Shown here one piece after another: positions 36,568-50,692 of a DNA stretch of 64,000 nt. The stretch is taken from contig NZ_LMID01000011.1 in the NCBI RefSeq assembly GCF_001428605.1, positions 124,001 through 188,000 on the forward strand, read 5' to 3'. The number at the start of each line of letters is the position of its first letter. Positions within the stretch are counted from its first letter, which is position 1. The position numbers and the translations under genes are program-made. Under the pieces are notes generated by a model, which saw only the letters and a program-made list of their open reading frames with translations, did not search any database and was not told the origin of the DNA. This DNA comes from Sphingomonas sp. Root720 (GTDB lineage: Bacteria; Pseudomonadota; Alphaproteobacteria; Sphingomonadales; Sphingomonadaceae).

Positions 36568-38133
36568 TCATGGCACGGCCGCCGATGGGGCGGCGGTCAG
36601 GCGGAAGGACTGGCCGGAAGCCGGCGCCGTCGTGGCTTCGACACCCTGGCTACGCAATAGCTGCGCGATGACCAGGGCGCGCCGCTGCGACAGGATCGGA
36701 TTCTCCGGCGCGGTTTCGGGAAGGCCCGGTACCGAAAGCGAGCGGATGTTCCAGCGTCGCGCCGCCCAGGCCGATGTCAACACGGCCTCGCGAGCCGGTA
36801 TATCGAGCGTGTCGACATTGTCGGCGAAAGCGATGGGCGGCAGTGGGCCCTGCGGCGGCGTGATCGTGATCGCCCAGTCGTCGACATCCTGCTGCGCGCG
36901 AAGCTCCAGCGCGCGATAGGTGGCGACGGTCGCGCCCGGCAATGGCGCCGCGATCACGGTCGCACGCCTGTGATCCCGATCGATGGTGACCGCCTCGGGC
37001 GCTACGCCCGCGGCGAGGCCCAGCATCCGCGCCAATATGCCGATCCGCGCCGTTTGCTCGGCGGCGGCGGCGCCGGCCTGCCGCAACTCCTCGCGCTGGG
37101 CATCGATGGGTCCGGCGCCAGCCTCCAGAAGCACCTGGTCGAGCTGCAGGCGAACGGATTGACCGAGGCGCTTTTCAAGCGCGGCCTGCAACGCGAGCGT
37201 AGGCTGCATGCCGACACGCGGCGTGATCACGACCGAACGGACCAGGATCGGTTGGGATGCGAAATCGACGTCGAGCTGGGTAACACGCGCGCGCGCGCCG
37301 AAGCGATCGGAGAGGAACGAGCGAACCTGCGTCACCGTCACCGCCTCGGTCGCGATCTGTTTGAGCGATAAGCCAAGGGGCACCGCCATGACGATGAAGA
37401 CCAGGGTCAGCACGATGGTCTGCGCCCAGCTCTGCTGGCTCGAGAGGAAATGTCCGAAGCCGTAGAGACGCGCCATGACGGTGGCCGACAGCGCGATCGT
37501 CACGAAGTTGGTCACGAACAGGGCGAAGGCGCCCGCCAGAACCGGCAGGTTCCAGGTCGCGAGGCCATAGCCCACGACAGCGAGCGGCGGCATCAAGGCC
37601 GTCGCGATCGCGACACCGACCACCGTGTCGCCACGGCCCCGAATGATCGCGAAGGTGCCGGCGAGCGCCGCGAACAGCGCGACCGCCAAATCGAACAGAT
37701 TGGGCCGCGTCCGGGCGATGATTTCCGAGGTTGGCGCTTGAAGCGGCGAGAGCGCCACGATCAGCGCCGTGAAAGCGATGGCACAGGCCGATCCCGCCGC
37801 CAGCGCGATCAGCGCGCGACGCATCTCGGCGAAGTCGAACAGGGCGAGACTGAAGCCGAGACCGAGAATCGGGCTCATCAGCGGCGAGATCAGCATCGCC
37901 CCGATCACGACCGCCGGCGACGACAGGAGGAGGCCCAGCACGGCGATCCCGGCCGACATCATCGTCATGAACAGGTAGCGCGGCGACCAGCCGCTTTCAT
38001 CGACGATCCTCTCGATGATCGCCTGATGGTCGATCTTGCCGACGACCGAACTCCGCCACCAGCGATAGAGCGCTACATGTTCGAGATTGTCGCGGGCGAT
38101 GGCCCACCCCCTGCCCTGAACGTCGTCCGCCAT
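36568..38133 (-). CDS. DUF389 (TIGR00341) membrane protein
   Basis: 521 residues. The central membrane domain (about 55-260) carries the family's glycine/proline motifs (AVVIGAMLISPLMSPILGLG, VGVAIATALMPPLAVVGYG). A soluble C-terminal part follows (about 265-521) that ends with repeated strands resembling an OmpA-like or BON-like fold (RRWNIRSLSVPGLPE, LSQRRALVIAQLLRSQG). Function of DUF389 is not established. The ATG at 38133 was chosen because GGGGAGC precedes it; the longer frame begins at 38175. Confidence 0.85.
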   Translation of the reverse strand: MADDVQGRGWAIARDNLEHVALYRWWRSSVVGKIDHQAIIERIVDESGWSPRYLFMTMMSAGIAVLGLLLSSPAVVIGAMLISPLMSPILGLGFSLALFDFAEMRRALIALAAGSACAIAFTALIVALSPLQAPTSEIIARTRPNLFDLAVALFAALAGTFAIIRGRGDTVVGVAIATALMPPLAVVGYGLATWNLPVLAGAFALFVTNFVTIALSATVMARLYGFGHFLSSQQSWAQTIVLTLVFIVMAVPLGLSLKQIATEAVTVTQVRSFLSDRFGARARVTQLDVDFASQPILVRSVVITPRVGMQPTLALQAALEKRLGQSVRLQLDQVLLEAGAGPIDAQREELRQAGAAAAEQTARIGILARMLGLAAGVAPEAVTIDRDHRRATVIAAPLPGATVATYRALELRAQQDVDDWAITITPPQGPLPPIAFADNVDTLDIPAREAVLTSAWAARRWNIRSLSVPGLPETAPENPILSQRRALVIAQLLRSQGVEATTAPASGQSFRLTAAPSAAVP

Positions 38134-38418
38134 ATGCGCTCCCCACCGCATCGCGGCTTCATGTTTAACGATCACGATAATCCGTGCCCGCTCAACGCGC
38201 CAGCTACAGATCGGTGTCAGCCAGCCCGCTTCCCACCACCGCCGCGAGATCCAGCCGCCACCCGGCTCGTCTTAGCGAGACGGATACCATCGCAAAGCGA
38301 CATTTTTCCCGGAACGGGGGGCTCGCAAAGCGGTTTGTCAGATAGGCGGAGCCGGCGCTTCGCTTCCCGGCCGCGCGCCGTCATCGGCCATCGTCCGGAA
38401 TGGACAGGAGGATGAACC

Positions 38419-39036
38419 ATGGATCCGCGCCGCAACGATCAGGATGGTCGGAGGACGAGCATGAGCTATTCCCGCTTCGCCTTCATGGTTGCCGCTTCGA
38501 CGATCGTGATGTTCGGCCTCATGTATCTGAACACCTATGCCTGGAGCCACGTCGAATATAGCCAGACGCGAATGTGGATGGCGGTCGTCATGGGCGCCGC
38601 TATGGCTGCCCTCATGCTGGGCTTCATGTGGGGCATGTATCGCAATCTCCGGCTCAACATCGCGATCCTGATCATGAGCGGCGCAGCCCTCTCGATTGCA
38701 TTGTGGCTCGTCCGCAGCCAGGCTACCGTCGACGATATCTCTTATATGAAGGCGATGATCCCGCATCACTCGATCGCGATCATGACGAGCGAGCGGGCGC
38801 ATATCCGGGATCCCGAGGTGCGGCGCTTGGCCGACGGTATCATCGACGCCCAGATCCGTGAGATCGTCCAGATGAAGAGGCTCATAGCGAAGCTCGAGGC
38901 GAAGCCGACCCCCAAGGGCGCCGTCGACCTACCGTCCTACCGCGACCGCGGCGCTTCCCCGCCGGCGCCGCAATCCGATGCCAGCACGGGCATAGATACA
39001 AGGCGACCGCTGGACCAGGTATCCTTGGACCGTTGA
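38419..39036 (+). CDS. DUF305 protein with three N-terminal helices
   Basis: 205 residues. Three hydrophobic helices (about 18-37, 50-68, 75-92) precede a DUF305 domain with SYMKAMIPHHSIAIMTSERA (about 108-127) and a C-terminal Pro-rich tail. DUF305 belongs to the ferritin-like helical group and is often linked to metal stress, and the MIPHH histidines are conserved. A strong AGGAGG site sits nine bases before the ATG. Upstream, GGAAC (38311) and GGTT (38332) are spaced like an EcfG promoter but with one mismatch. Confidence 0.85.
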   Translation: MDPRRNDQDGRRTSMSYSRFAFMVAASTIVMFGLMYLNTYAWSHVEYSQTRMWMAVVMGAAMAALMLGFMWGMYRNLRLNIAILIMSGAALSIALWLVRSQATVDDISYMKAMIPHHSIAIMTSERAHIRDPEVRRLADGIIDAQIREIVQMKRLIAKLEAKPTPKGAVDLPSYRDRGASPPAPQSDASTGIDTRRPLDQVSLDR

Positions 39037-39164
39037 AGCCGCCGCTGCGCGATGACACCGCCTATCTGTTCGACAACGCGTCGGGATCGGCCGATCCGAT
39101 CACCGGCATCGTCGCCGCCTTCGATACGACAGCGACGTCGATCGACCAGTTCGACTTCGCCTGA
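39033..39164 (+). pseudogene. Possible relic or tiny ORF after the DUF305 gene
   Basis: A 43-codon frame starting TTG at 39033 and ending TGA at 39164, overlapping the DUF305 stop. It reads like the acidic C-terminus of a larger protein (TAYLFDNASGSADPITGIV, ending IDQFDFA). No ribosome binding site of its own. It could be a gene remnant or chance coding; low confidence. Confidence 0.2.
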
Positions 39165-39200
39165 GCCGGCGGCCCCGGTCCGTCGACCGTAGCGACATAT

Positions 39201-39232
39201 GAAAGAGGGAGGAAAGCCTCCGCTTCCCTCCC
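39201..39232 (-). terminator. Intrinsic terminator of the catalase gene
   Basis: Stem arms 39222-39232 and 39207-39217 (11 pairs, one mismatch) around the loop CTCC, followed on the minus strand by CTCTTTC. It lies 28 bases after the catalase stop. Confidence 0.7.
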
Positions 39233-39260
39233 CCTTGTTCCACGCCGAATGCGGCGCGGC

Positions 39261-40775
39261 TCAGTCGGCTAGTTCAGGCTCGGCGGGCAGGTCTGACGGC
39301 GCCTTCACCGACATGCCGAGCGCCTGGGCCACCCCCGCGCCATAGGCCGGGTCGCACCGGGTGCAGTTGTCGATGTGCCGCTGCTTGATGAAGGCGGGCG
39401 CGTCGCCCATCGCGCGGGCGGTGTTGTCGAACAGCACCTGCTGCTGGGCCGGGGTCATCAACTGGAACAGCTTGCGCGGCTGGGTGAAATAATCGTCGTC
39501 ATCCTCGCGGAAGTTCCAGAAATCGGCATTGCCGTCGATCTTCAGCGGCGGTTCGCGGAAGTCGGGCTGGTCGACCCACTGCCCGAAGCTGTTCGGCTGA
39601 TAGTGCGGCAGGCCGCCATAATTGCCGTCGACCCGGCCCTGGCCGTCGCGGTGGTTGCTGAACACCGGGCAACGCGGGGCATTGACCGGGATCTGGTGGT
39701 GGTTGACGCCGAGCCGGTAGCGCTGCGCGTCCGAATAGGCAAACAGCCGCGACTGGAGCATCTTGTCGGGCGAGACGCCGATGCCGGGGACGAGGTTCGA
39801 CGGCGCGAACGCGCTTTGTTCGACGTCCTGGAAGAAGTTCTCCGGATTGCGGTTGAGCTCGAACTCGCCCACCTCGATCAGCGGATAGTCCGACTTGTAC
39901 CAGACCTTGGTGAGGTCGAACGGATGGACATGATAGGTTTCGGCGTCCTTTTCCGGCATAACCTGGATGTACATCGTCCATTTTGGGAAATCGCCGCGCT
40001 CGATCGCCTCGTAGAGATCGCGCTGGTTGCTCTCGCGATCCCCGGCGACGACGGCCGCCGCCTCGGCGTCGGTCAGGTTCTCGATCCCCTGCCTGGTCTT
40101 GAAGTGGAACTTGACCCAGAAGCGCTCGCCCGCGTCGTTGTAGAAACTGTAGGTGTGCGATCCGAAGCCGTGCATGTGGCGATAGCTCTTCGGGATGCCG
40201 CGGTCCGACATTACGATCGTCACCTGGTGAAGCGCCTCGGGCAGCAGCGTCCAGAAGTCCCAGTTGTTGGTGGCCGAGCGCATGTTGGTGCGCGGGTCGC
40301 GCTTCACCGCCTTGTTGAGGTCCGGGAATTTGCGGGAATCGCGCAGGAAGAAGACCGGCGTATTATTGCCGACCATGTCCCAATTGCCTTCCTCGGTGTA
40401 GAATTTCAGTGCGAAGCCGCGGATGTCGCGCTCGGCATCGGCCGCGCCGCGCTCACCGGCGACGGTGGTGAAGCGCGCGAACATCTCGGTCGTCTTGCCG
40501 ACCTGAGCGAAGATCTTCGCGCGGGTGTAGCGGCTGATGTCGTTGGTGACGGTGAAGGTACCGAAGGCGCCCGATCCCTTGGCGTGCATGCGCCGCTCGG
40601 GAATGACCTCGCGGTTGAGATTGGCCAGCTTCTCCAGCAGCCACACATCCTGCATCAGCAGTGGACCGCGCGGACCGGCGCTGAGGCTGTTCTGGTTGTC
40701 GACGACGGGAGCGCCAAAGGCGGTCGTCAGATGGGTCACCGGGCATTTGCCGGCATCCTGCGAATTGTCGGACAT
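39261..40775 (-). CDS. katA: Monofunctional haem catalase, small-subunit type
   Basis: 504 residues, matching clade-3 catalases that break H2O2 into water and oxygen. The distal His64 lies in [14 protein letters not shown], the distal Asn in [10 protein letters not shown] (about 137), and the proximal haem-ligand Tyr in [14 protein letters not shown] (about 345). The N-terminal [18 protein letters not shown] is typical. ATG at 40775 follows GGAGGG; the longer frame at 40802 is not supported. The upstream region holds TTGACC but no clear OxyR or regulon site. Confidence 0.96.
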   Translation of the reverse strand: MSDNSQDAGKCPVTHLTTAFGAPVVDNQNSLSAGPRGPLLMQDVWLLEKLANLNREVIPERRMHAKGSGAFGTFTVTNDISRYTRAKIFAQVGKTTEMFARFTTVAGERGAADAERDIRGFALKFYTEEGNWDMVGNNTPVFFLRDSRKFPDLNKAVKRDPRTNMRSATNNWDFWTLLPEALHQVTIVMSDRGIPKSYRHMHGFGSHTYSFYNDAGERFWVKFHFKTRQGIENLTDAEAAAVVAGDRESNQRDLYEAIERGDFPKWTMYIQVMPEKDAETYHVHPFDLTKVWYKSDYPLIEVGEFELNRNPENFFQDVEQSAFAPSNLVPGIGVSPDKMLQSRLFAYSDAQRYRLGVNHHQIPVNAPRCPVFSNHRDGQGRVDGNYGGLPHYQPNSFGQWVDQPDFREPPLKIDGNADFWNFREDDDDYFTQPRKLFQLMTPAQQQVLFDNTARAMGDAPAFIKQRHIDNCTRCDPAYGAGVAQALGMSVKAPSDLPAEPELAD

Positions 40776-40922
40776 GTCGATCCCTCCTTCCACGCGAGTC
40801 ATTATTCATAACGGGGGCGTAAGACAGGGTTAGGTCAATCGACAGGGGCCCGTAAAACGGATCGATTCGTCTACGGTGATCGCTTTTCCCGATCACGCGA
40901 CGTCGCCGGCACCGGGCGGGCG

Positions 40923-41705
40923 TCAATGCGCCATTAGAAGCGGCACCGGGCTTTTCGACAGCAGACCGCGCGAAACCCCGCCGAACAGCGCTTCCATAAG
41001 TCGAGACCGGCCGAAGCCGCCCATGACCAGATAATCGGCGCGGCGTTCGCCGATCGCGGCGAGGATGATTTGCGCCGCCTCTCCCTGCGCCGCCGTTTCG
41101 AGGATGACGAGCGGATGAATGCCGTGCCGCGACAGGAAGCTCGCCGCCTCGCCCGCCGGAACGCGGATCGACCCGTCGTCGACCTGCAGGATCATGACAT
41201 GCTCGGCCAGTTTCAGAAGCGGGACCGCCGCCCGGAGCGCCGCCTCGGCTTCCGGCGATCCGTCCCACGCCACCAGCACGCGACCGTTCACATCGACTCC
41301 ACGGGTCGGGTCGGACACCGCGAGAACGGGCGCGCCGCTCTCGAGCACCAGCCCGGCGGCGGCGCCGTGCGGATCGCGGTCGACGACGATTAGGTCGGCG
41401 ATCGCCGAGGCGTCGCGCAGGCAACGGACCGGTTCGCCCGTCATGTCTAGCCAGTTCCAGGAGACATCCTCCTTGGCCAGGCGCTGCTCGAGCGCCACGC
41501 GGTTCGCGGCCTCCCTGCTCCGTTCCTCGGCCAGCACCATCGCGCTTCCGGCGCCACCGTCCCACAATTCGGCAGGCGTCTCCGGCAGGAGGACGACGTC
41601 GATGCAGGTCAGGTGTCCTTCCAGAGCGCGGGTCACGTCCAGCGCCGCCTGGAACCGCGCCTCCTGACCCTCGTCGTCATGAATCAGCACAAGGATGTTC
41701 TTCAT
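40923..41705 (-). CDS. Tandem universal stress protein (two Usp domains)
   Basis: 260 residues made of two UspA folds (about 1-135 and 140-260). The second ends with MGGFGRSRLMEALFGGVS, close to the G-x2-G-x9-G nucleotide-binding motif; the first half lacks it, so only one ATP site is likely. The ATG at 41705 is chosen over 41717 because GGAGG lies five bases upstream and it is then exactly 29 nt from the -10 box of regulon site D. Usp genes are typical members of dormancy-like and low-oxygen regulons. Confidence 0.93.
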   Translation of the reverse strand: MKNILVLIHDDEGQEARFQAALDVTRALEGHLTCIDVVLLPETPAELWDGGAGSAMVLAEERSREAANRVALEQRLAKEDVSWNWLDMTGEPVRCLRDASAIADLIVVDRDPHGAAAGLVLESGAPVLAVSDPTRGVDVNGRVLVAWDGSPEAEAALRAAVPLLKLAEHVMILQVDDGSIRVPAGEAASFLSRHGIHPLVILETAAQGEAAQIILAAIGERRADYLVMGGFGRSRLMEALFGGVSRGLLSKSPVPLLMAH

Positions 41706-41734
41706 CGCCACCTCCATCGTCCGTCCGGCCCCGT

Positions 41735-41775
41735 GCTAGGTGGCGGCGGCCAGCGTCGACATTGTGGACTATACG
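41735..41775 (-). promoter_or_regulatory. Shared activator box plus -10 box, site D (usp), with repeated half site
   Basis: Minus strand: CGTATAGTCCAC (41775-41764), a weaker version of the dyad. CCTAGC follows at 41740-41735, exactly 33 bp from the T of TATAG, with 29 nt to the usp ATG. Positions 11-14 read AATG as in sites B and C. CATCCGTATAG is repeated 16 bp further upstream (41795-41785), suggesting two tandem half sites. Confidence 0.55.
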
Positions 41776-41840
41776 GATGCGTGGCTATACGGATGGCCAT
41801 GAAAGGTCTCGCTCCATTTGTGGCGCATATGCCCGGAAAA

Positions 41841-41857
41841 GCGGGAAATTTTCCCGC
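41841..41857. promoter_or_regulatory. 17-bp perfect palindrome upstream of gltB
   Basis: GCGGGAAA-T-TTTCCCGC lies in the 280-bp divergent region between usp and gltB, 131 bp before the gltB ATG. There is no T run beyond the symmetric one, so an operator is as likely as a small hairpin. Factor unknown. Confidence 0.4.
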
Positions 41858-41987
41858 CGATCAGCCTCTCTGAAAGATTAGGTTGCGGCCACCGCTGTTT
41901 TTGAAGGCTTCACTCGCCGGGCCTTCGCTGTATAGGCCGTGACCGAAATGCCCCGCACAGCCGGGCCGCAGGGGAGCAAAGCGCCGG

Positions 41988-46640
<4,653 letters not shown>

Positions 46641-46654
46641 CCGGAGAATAAGAC

Positions 46655-48091
46655 GTGGGCAAGGCTACCGGATTTCTCGAGATCGAGCGCAAGGACCGCG
46701 GCTATGCGAAGCCGGCCGAGCGTCTGAAGAACTGGAACGAGTTCGTCGTTCCCTTGGCGGACAGGGACCTGCGCGACCAGGCGTCGCGCTGCATGAACTG
46801 CGGCATTCCCTTCTGCCACAATGGCTGTCCGGTGAACAACATCATCCCGGACTGGAACCATCTCGTCTTCGAGGCCGATTGGAAGAACGCACTCGAAGTC
46901 CTTCACTCGACGAACAATTTTCCGGAGTTCACCGGCCGCGTCTGCCCCGCCCCGTGCGAGGCCGCCTGCACGCTGAACATCGAGGACACCCCCGTCACCA
47001 TCAAGTCGATCGAATGCGCGATCGTCGATCGGGGATGGCAGGAAGGGTGGATCGTGCCGCAGCCTGCGGCGCGCAGGACCGGCAAGTCGGTCGCAGTGGT
47101 GGGATCTGGCCCGGCGGGCCTCGCCTGCGCCCAGCAGCTCGCCCGTGCCGGCCATAGCGTCACCCTGTTCGAGAAGAACGACCGGATGGGCGGCCTGCTC
47201 CGCTACGGCATCCCGGACTTCAAGATGGAAAAGCATCTTATCAACCGCCGGCTGGTCCAGCTCGAGGCGGAAGGGGTGACCTTGCGCGCCTCGACCGAGG
47301 TCGGCGTCCAGGTGTCTCTCGACTCGCTTCGGGCGAATTTCGACGCGGTGGTGCTGTCGGGTGGCGCCGAGAAGCCGCGTCCGCTGGAAATCCCGGGCTT
47401 CGAGCTCGCGGGCGTGCGCTATGCGATGGAGTTCCTGACCCAGCAGAACAAGCGGGTCGCCGGCGACGACGAGGTCCGCGCCGCGCCGCGCGGCTCGCTG
47501 ACCGCGACCGGCAAGCATGTCGTCGTGATCGGCGGCGGCGATACCGGCTCCGACTGCGTCGGCACGTCGAACCGCCAGGGGGCCGCCTCGGTCACCCAAC
47601 TCGAGATCATGCCCAAGCCGCCCGAGAAGGAAGCCAAGGCATTGTCCTGGCCGAACTGGCCGCTCAAGCTGCGCACCTCGTCGAGCCATGAAGAGGGCTG
47701 CGAGCGCGACTGGGCCGTGGTCACCAAGCGCGCGATCGGCACCAACGGCCAGCTCACCGCGCTCGAATGCGTGCGGGTCGAGTGGATCGACGGCAAGATG
47801 CAGGAAGTGCCGGGCAGCGCGTTCACCCTGAAGGCCGACCTCGTCCTGCTGGCGATGGGCTTCATCGGCCCGAACACGGCGGGCCTGATCGAACAGGCGG
47901 ACGTCGATCTCGATCCCCGCGGCAATGTGAAGGCCGACACCAGCGCCTATGTCACCAGCCAGGAGGGCATCTTCGCCTGCGGCGACATGCGCCGGGGACA
48001 GAGCCTGATCGTCTGGGCGATCCGCGAGGGACGCCAATGCGCCCGCGCGGTCGACCTCCACCTGATGGGCACGACCGACCTGCCGAGTTGA
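46655..48091 (+). CDS. gltD: Glutamate synthase, small subunit
   Basis: 478 residues, the NADPH-oxidising beta chain. The N-terminal cysteines, [14 protein letters not shown] (about 47-60) and [12 protein letters not shown], bind two 4Fe-4S clusters. The FAD motif is [18 protein letters not shown] (about 147-164) and the NADPH motif [15 protein letters not shown] (about 289). It starts with GTG at 46655 after GGAGAATAAG, in an operon with gltB. The region behind it holds a palindromic repeat rather than a simple terminator. Confidence 0.97.
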   Translation: MGKATGFLEIERKDRGYAKPAERLKNWNEFVVPLADRDLRDQASRCMNCGIPFCHNGCPVNNIIPDWNHLVFEADWKNALEVLHSTNNFPEFTGRVCPAPCEAACTLNIEDTPVTIKSIECAIVDRGWQEGWIVPQPAARRTGKSVAVVGSGPAGLACAQQLARAGHSVTLFEKNDRMGGLLRYGIPDFKMEKHLINRRLVQLEAEGVTLRASTEVGVQVSLDSLRANFDAVVLSGGAEKPRPLEIPGFELAGVRYAMEFLTQQNKRVAGDDEVRAAPRGSLTATGKHVVVIGGGDTGSDCVGTSNRQGAASVTQLEIMPKPPEKEAKALSWPNWPLKLRTSSSHEEGCERDWAVVTKRAIGTNGQLTALECVRVEWIDGKMQEVPGSAFTLKADLVLLAMGFIGPNTAGLIEQADVDLDPRGNVKADTSAYVTSQEGIFACGDMRRGQSLIVWAIREGRQCARAVDLHLMGTTDLPS

Positions 48092-48120
48092 GGGAGCGAG
48101 CAGGCGGCCTCATCCTACCG

Positions 48121-48208
48121 GTCATCCCAGCGAAGGCTGGGATCTCGGGCGGCTCCTGCCTCGACCTCTTCTCCACTCTCCCGAGACTCCAGCTTTCGCT
48201 GGAGTGAC
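48121..48208. repeat. Paired-hairpin intergenic repeat, copy 1
   Basis: CCCAGC-gaag-GCTGGG (48126-48141) and CTCCAGC-tttc-GCTGGAG (48187-48204) in opposed orientation. GTCATCCCAGC at the left end matches, inverted, GCTGGAGTGAC at the right end. The form GTCAtCCCaGC...GATCTC is the REP-like element common in sphingomonad and related genomes. It follows gltD. The rest of the 300-base gap to the next gene holds no recognisable gene. Confidence 0.7.
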
Positions 48209-48392
48209 GAAGAAAGCAGGCGAGGCAAAAGCCACCCCTTGCCCTCCCTTCCCCACCGCCTATCTTGAACGGGCGGGACCGGGCCCCTCTGGCGATCGAG
48301 CGATCGTGATGTCGGACCGCATCGAGCATGCTCGATGCGCGGGGGTCCATTCTTCCTCGCGCACCGGGCGCGAAATCGAGGGAGAATAGGTG

Positions 48393-48644
48393 ATGTCCAT
48401 GAACTGTCCCGTCTGCGCGGTGCCGCTGACGATGAGCGCCCGCCAGAATGTCGAGATCGACTATTGCCCGCAATGCCGGGGCGTCTGGCTCGACCGTGGC
48501 GAGCTCGACAAGATCATCGAGCGCTCGGCCGCGGAGCTGCCGCCACCCGCGCCGCAACCGGCTCAGCAGCAGCGCTACGGTCATCATGACAATCACTATA
48601 AGCAGAAGCGGAAGAAGAGCTTCCTGGAGGAGCTGTTCGACTGA
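48393..48644 (+). CDS. TFIIB-type zinc-ribbon protein
   Basis: 83 residues. An N-terminal zinc ribbon with CPVC and CPQCRGVWLDRGELDKI is followed by a Pro/Gln/His linker and a basic C-terminus (KQKRKKSFLEELFD). It belongs to the short zf-TFIIB family, whose role is unknown. The start is ambiguous among GTG 48390, ATG 48393 and ATG 48399; GGAGAATAGG favours one of the first two. Confidence 0.85.
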   Translation: MSMNCPVCAVPLTMSARQNVEIDYCPQCRGVWLDRGELDKIIERSAAELPPPAPQPAQQQRYGHHDNHYKQKRKKSFLEELFD

Positions 48645-48674
48645 ACCCTTCCGGTCATTCCGGCGGGACGCATG

Positions 48675-48703
48675 AAAAAGGGCGCCGGATCGCTCCGACG
48701 CCC
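48675..48703 (-). terminator. Intrinsic terminator of typA
   Basis: Arms 48680-48689 and 48694-48703 (10 pairs, one mismatch, TCGC loop), followed on the minus strand by TTTTT (48679-48675). It lies 24 bases after the typA stop. On the plus strand TCTTTCT follows, so it may also end the zinc-ribbon transcript. Confidence 0.75.
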
Positions 48704-48726
48704 TCTTTCTCATTCCATAACCAGCC

Positions 48727-50550
48727 TTATGCGGCGGCCTTGGCCCGGCTCGCGCGCTTGCGCTCGTGCGGGTCGAGGTGGCGCTTGCGCAGCCGGATCG
48801 ACTTGGGCGTAACTTCGACCAGTTCGTCGTCGTCGATATAGGCGATCGCCTGTTCCAGGGTCATCTTCTTCGGCGGAGTCAGGCGGATCGCGTCGTCCTT
48901 GCCGCCCGAGGCTCGGAAGTTGGTGAGCTGCTTCGCCTTCATCGGGTTGACTTCGAGATCGTCGGTCTTCGCGTTCTCGCCGATGACCATGCCCTCATAG
49001 AGCGCTTCGCCATGGCCAACGAACAGGATGCCGCGCTCCTCGAGCGGGCCGAGCGCATAGCTGTTCGCTTCACCGGCACCGTTCGAGATCAGCACGCCAT
49101 TCTTGCGGCCTTCGATGTTACCCTTGTGCGGGCCATATTTCTCGAACAGGCGGTTCATGATGCCGGTGCCGCGGGTGTCCGACAGGAACTCGCCATGATA
49201 GCCGATCAGGCCGCGCGACGGGGCCGAGAAGGTGATGCGGGTCTTGCCGCCGCCCGACGGGCGCATATCGGTCAGTTCGGCCTTGCGCTGGGCCATCTTG
49301 TCGACGACGGTGCCCGAATATTCGTCGTCGACATCGATGACGACGGTCTCGTACGGCTCTTCCTTGCCGCCTGCCTCATTCTCGCGGAACAGCACGCGCG
49401 GGCGGCTGATACCGAGCTCGAAGCCTTCGCGACGCATCGTCTCGATCAGGACGCCGAGCTGGAGCTCGCCGCGGCCGGCCACGTCGAAGCTGTCCTTGCC
49501 CGAGCTTTCGGTGACCTTGATCGCGACGTTCGATTCGGCTTCGCGGAACAGGCGGTCGCGGATCATGCGGCTCGTGACCTTGCTGCCCTCGCGCCCGGCC
49601 ATCGGGCTGTCGTTGACCGCGAAGGTCATCGACAGCGTCGGCGGATCGATCGGCTGCGCGTGCAGCGGCTCCGATACGCTCGGATCGGCGATGGTGTTCG
49701 CCACGGTCGCCACGGTTAGGCCGGCGATCGAGATGATGTCACCGGCATTCGCTTCCTCGACCGGGACGCGCTCGAGCCCGCGGAACGCCATGATCTTCGA
49801 CGCGCGGCCGGTCTCGACGACCTTGCCCTCTGGATCGAGCGCATGGATCGGCATGTTGGTCTTCACCGAACCCGAGAAGACCAGGCCGGTCAGGATGCGA
49901 CCGAGGAAATTGTCGCGATCGAGCAAGGTCACGAGGAACTTGAACGGACCGTCCGGATCCGCCGACGGCTGCGGGACATGATCGACGATCTTCTGGAACA
50001 GCGGCTTCAGCGTGCCCGAGCGCGCCGAAGCGTCGTCATTGGCGTACCCGTTGCGGCCGCTGGCGAAGAGAACCGGGAAATCGAGCTGCTCGTCGGTCGC
50101 GTCGAGCGAGACGAAAAGATCAAACACTTCGTCGAGCACTTCCTGGATGCGCTCGTCGGGACGGTCGACCTTGTTCACGACGACGATCGGACGCAGGCCC
50201 AGCGCCAGCGCCTTGCCGGTCACGAACTTGGTCTGCGGCATCGCGCCTTCGGAGCTGTCGACCAGCAGGATGACGCCGTCGACCATCGACAGGATGCGCT
50301 CCACCTCGCCGCCGAAGTCGGCGTGGCCAGGCGTGTCGACGATGTTGATGCGGGTGCCTTCCCACTCGACCGAGGTGCACTTCGCCAGGATGGTGATGCC
50401 GCGCTCCTTTTCGAGGTCGTTCGAGTCCATCGCCCGCTCCTCGACCCGCTGGTTGTCGCGGAAAGTGCCCGATTGGCGGAAGAGCTGGTCGACGAGCGTG
50501 GTCTTGCCGTGATCGACGTGCGCGATGATGGCCACGTTGCGGAGGCTCAT
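48727..50550 (-). CDS. typA: Translational GTPase TypA/BipA
   Basis: 607 residues, ribosome-associated GTPase that aids 50S assembly and stress or cold growth. G1 is AHVDHGKTT (about 12-20), switch [10 protein letters not shown]3 [14 protein letters not shown] and G4 NKVDRP. EF-G-like domains III and V follow, then the TypA-specific C-terminus ([20 protein letters not shown]). ATG at 50550 is chosen because translation factors of this family begin [11 protein letters not shown]; the frame is open further to 50661 without support. Confidence 0.97.
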   Translation of the reverse strand: MSLRNVAIIAHVDHGKTTLVDQLFRQSGTFRDNQRVEERAMDSNDLEKERGITILAKCTSVEWEGTRINIVDTPGHADFGGEVERILSMVDGVILLVDSSEGAMPQTKFVTGKALALGLRPIVVVNKVDRPDERIQEVLDEVFDLFVSLDATDEQLDFPVLFASGRNGYANDDASARSGTLKPLFQKIVDHVPQPSADPDGPFKFLVTLLDRDNFLGRILTGLVFSGSVKTNMPIHALDPEGKVVETGRASKIMAFRGLERVPVEEANAGDIISIAGLTVATVANTIADPSVSEPLHAQPIDPPTLSMTFAVNDSPMAGREGSKVTSRMIRDRLFREAESNVAIKVTESSGKDSFDVAGRGELQLGVLIETMRREGFELGISRPRVLFRENEAGGKEEPYETVVIDVDDEYSGTVVDKMAQRKAELTDMRPSGGGKTRITFSAPSRGLIGYHGEFLSDTRGTGIMNRLFEKYGPHKGNIEGRKNGVLISNGAGEANSYALGPLEERGILFVGHGEALYEGMVIGENAKTDDLEVNPMKAKQLTNFRASGGKDDAIRLTPPKKMTLEQAIAYIDDDELVEVTPKSIRLRKRHLDPHERKRASRAKAAA

Positions 50551-50661
50551 GGTCTCAAGGATCCTGAATTGGAGGAATTTTGCGGGCGCATAGCCGAATT
50601 GGCGCAATGCAACAAGGGCGAGCATCATTCCTCGATCAATCGGGCTCGCCAAGCCGCGCAT

Positions 50662-50692
50662 AAAAAAAGGGCCGGCTCCGAGGAGCCAGCCC
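50662..50692 (-). terminator. Strong intrinsic terminator with no annotated upstream gene
   Basis: Eleven-pair stem with one mismatch (50669-50679 with 50682-50692), closed by CGAG or GA, followed on the minus strand by TTTTTTT (50668-50662). The only plus-strand gene that would need it is none; on the minus strand it directly follows the stop of the 35-codon ORF at 50692-50799. Confidence 0.75.

Noticed and set aside
39375-40811. 478-codon plus-strand frame opposite the catalase gene
   Set aside because: The catalase on the minus strand has every active-site residue; the opposite frame has no recognisable domain.
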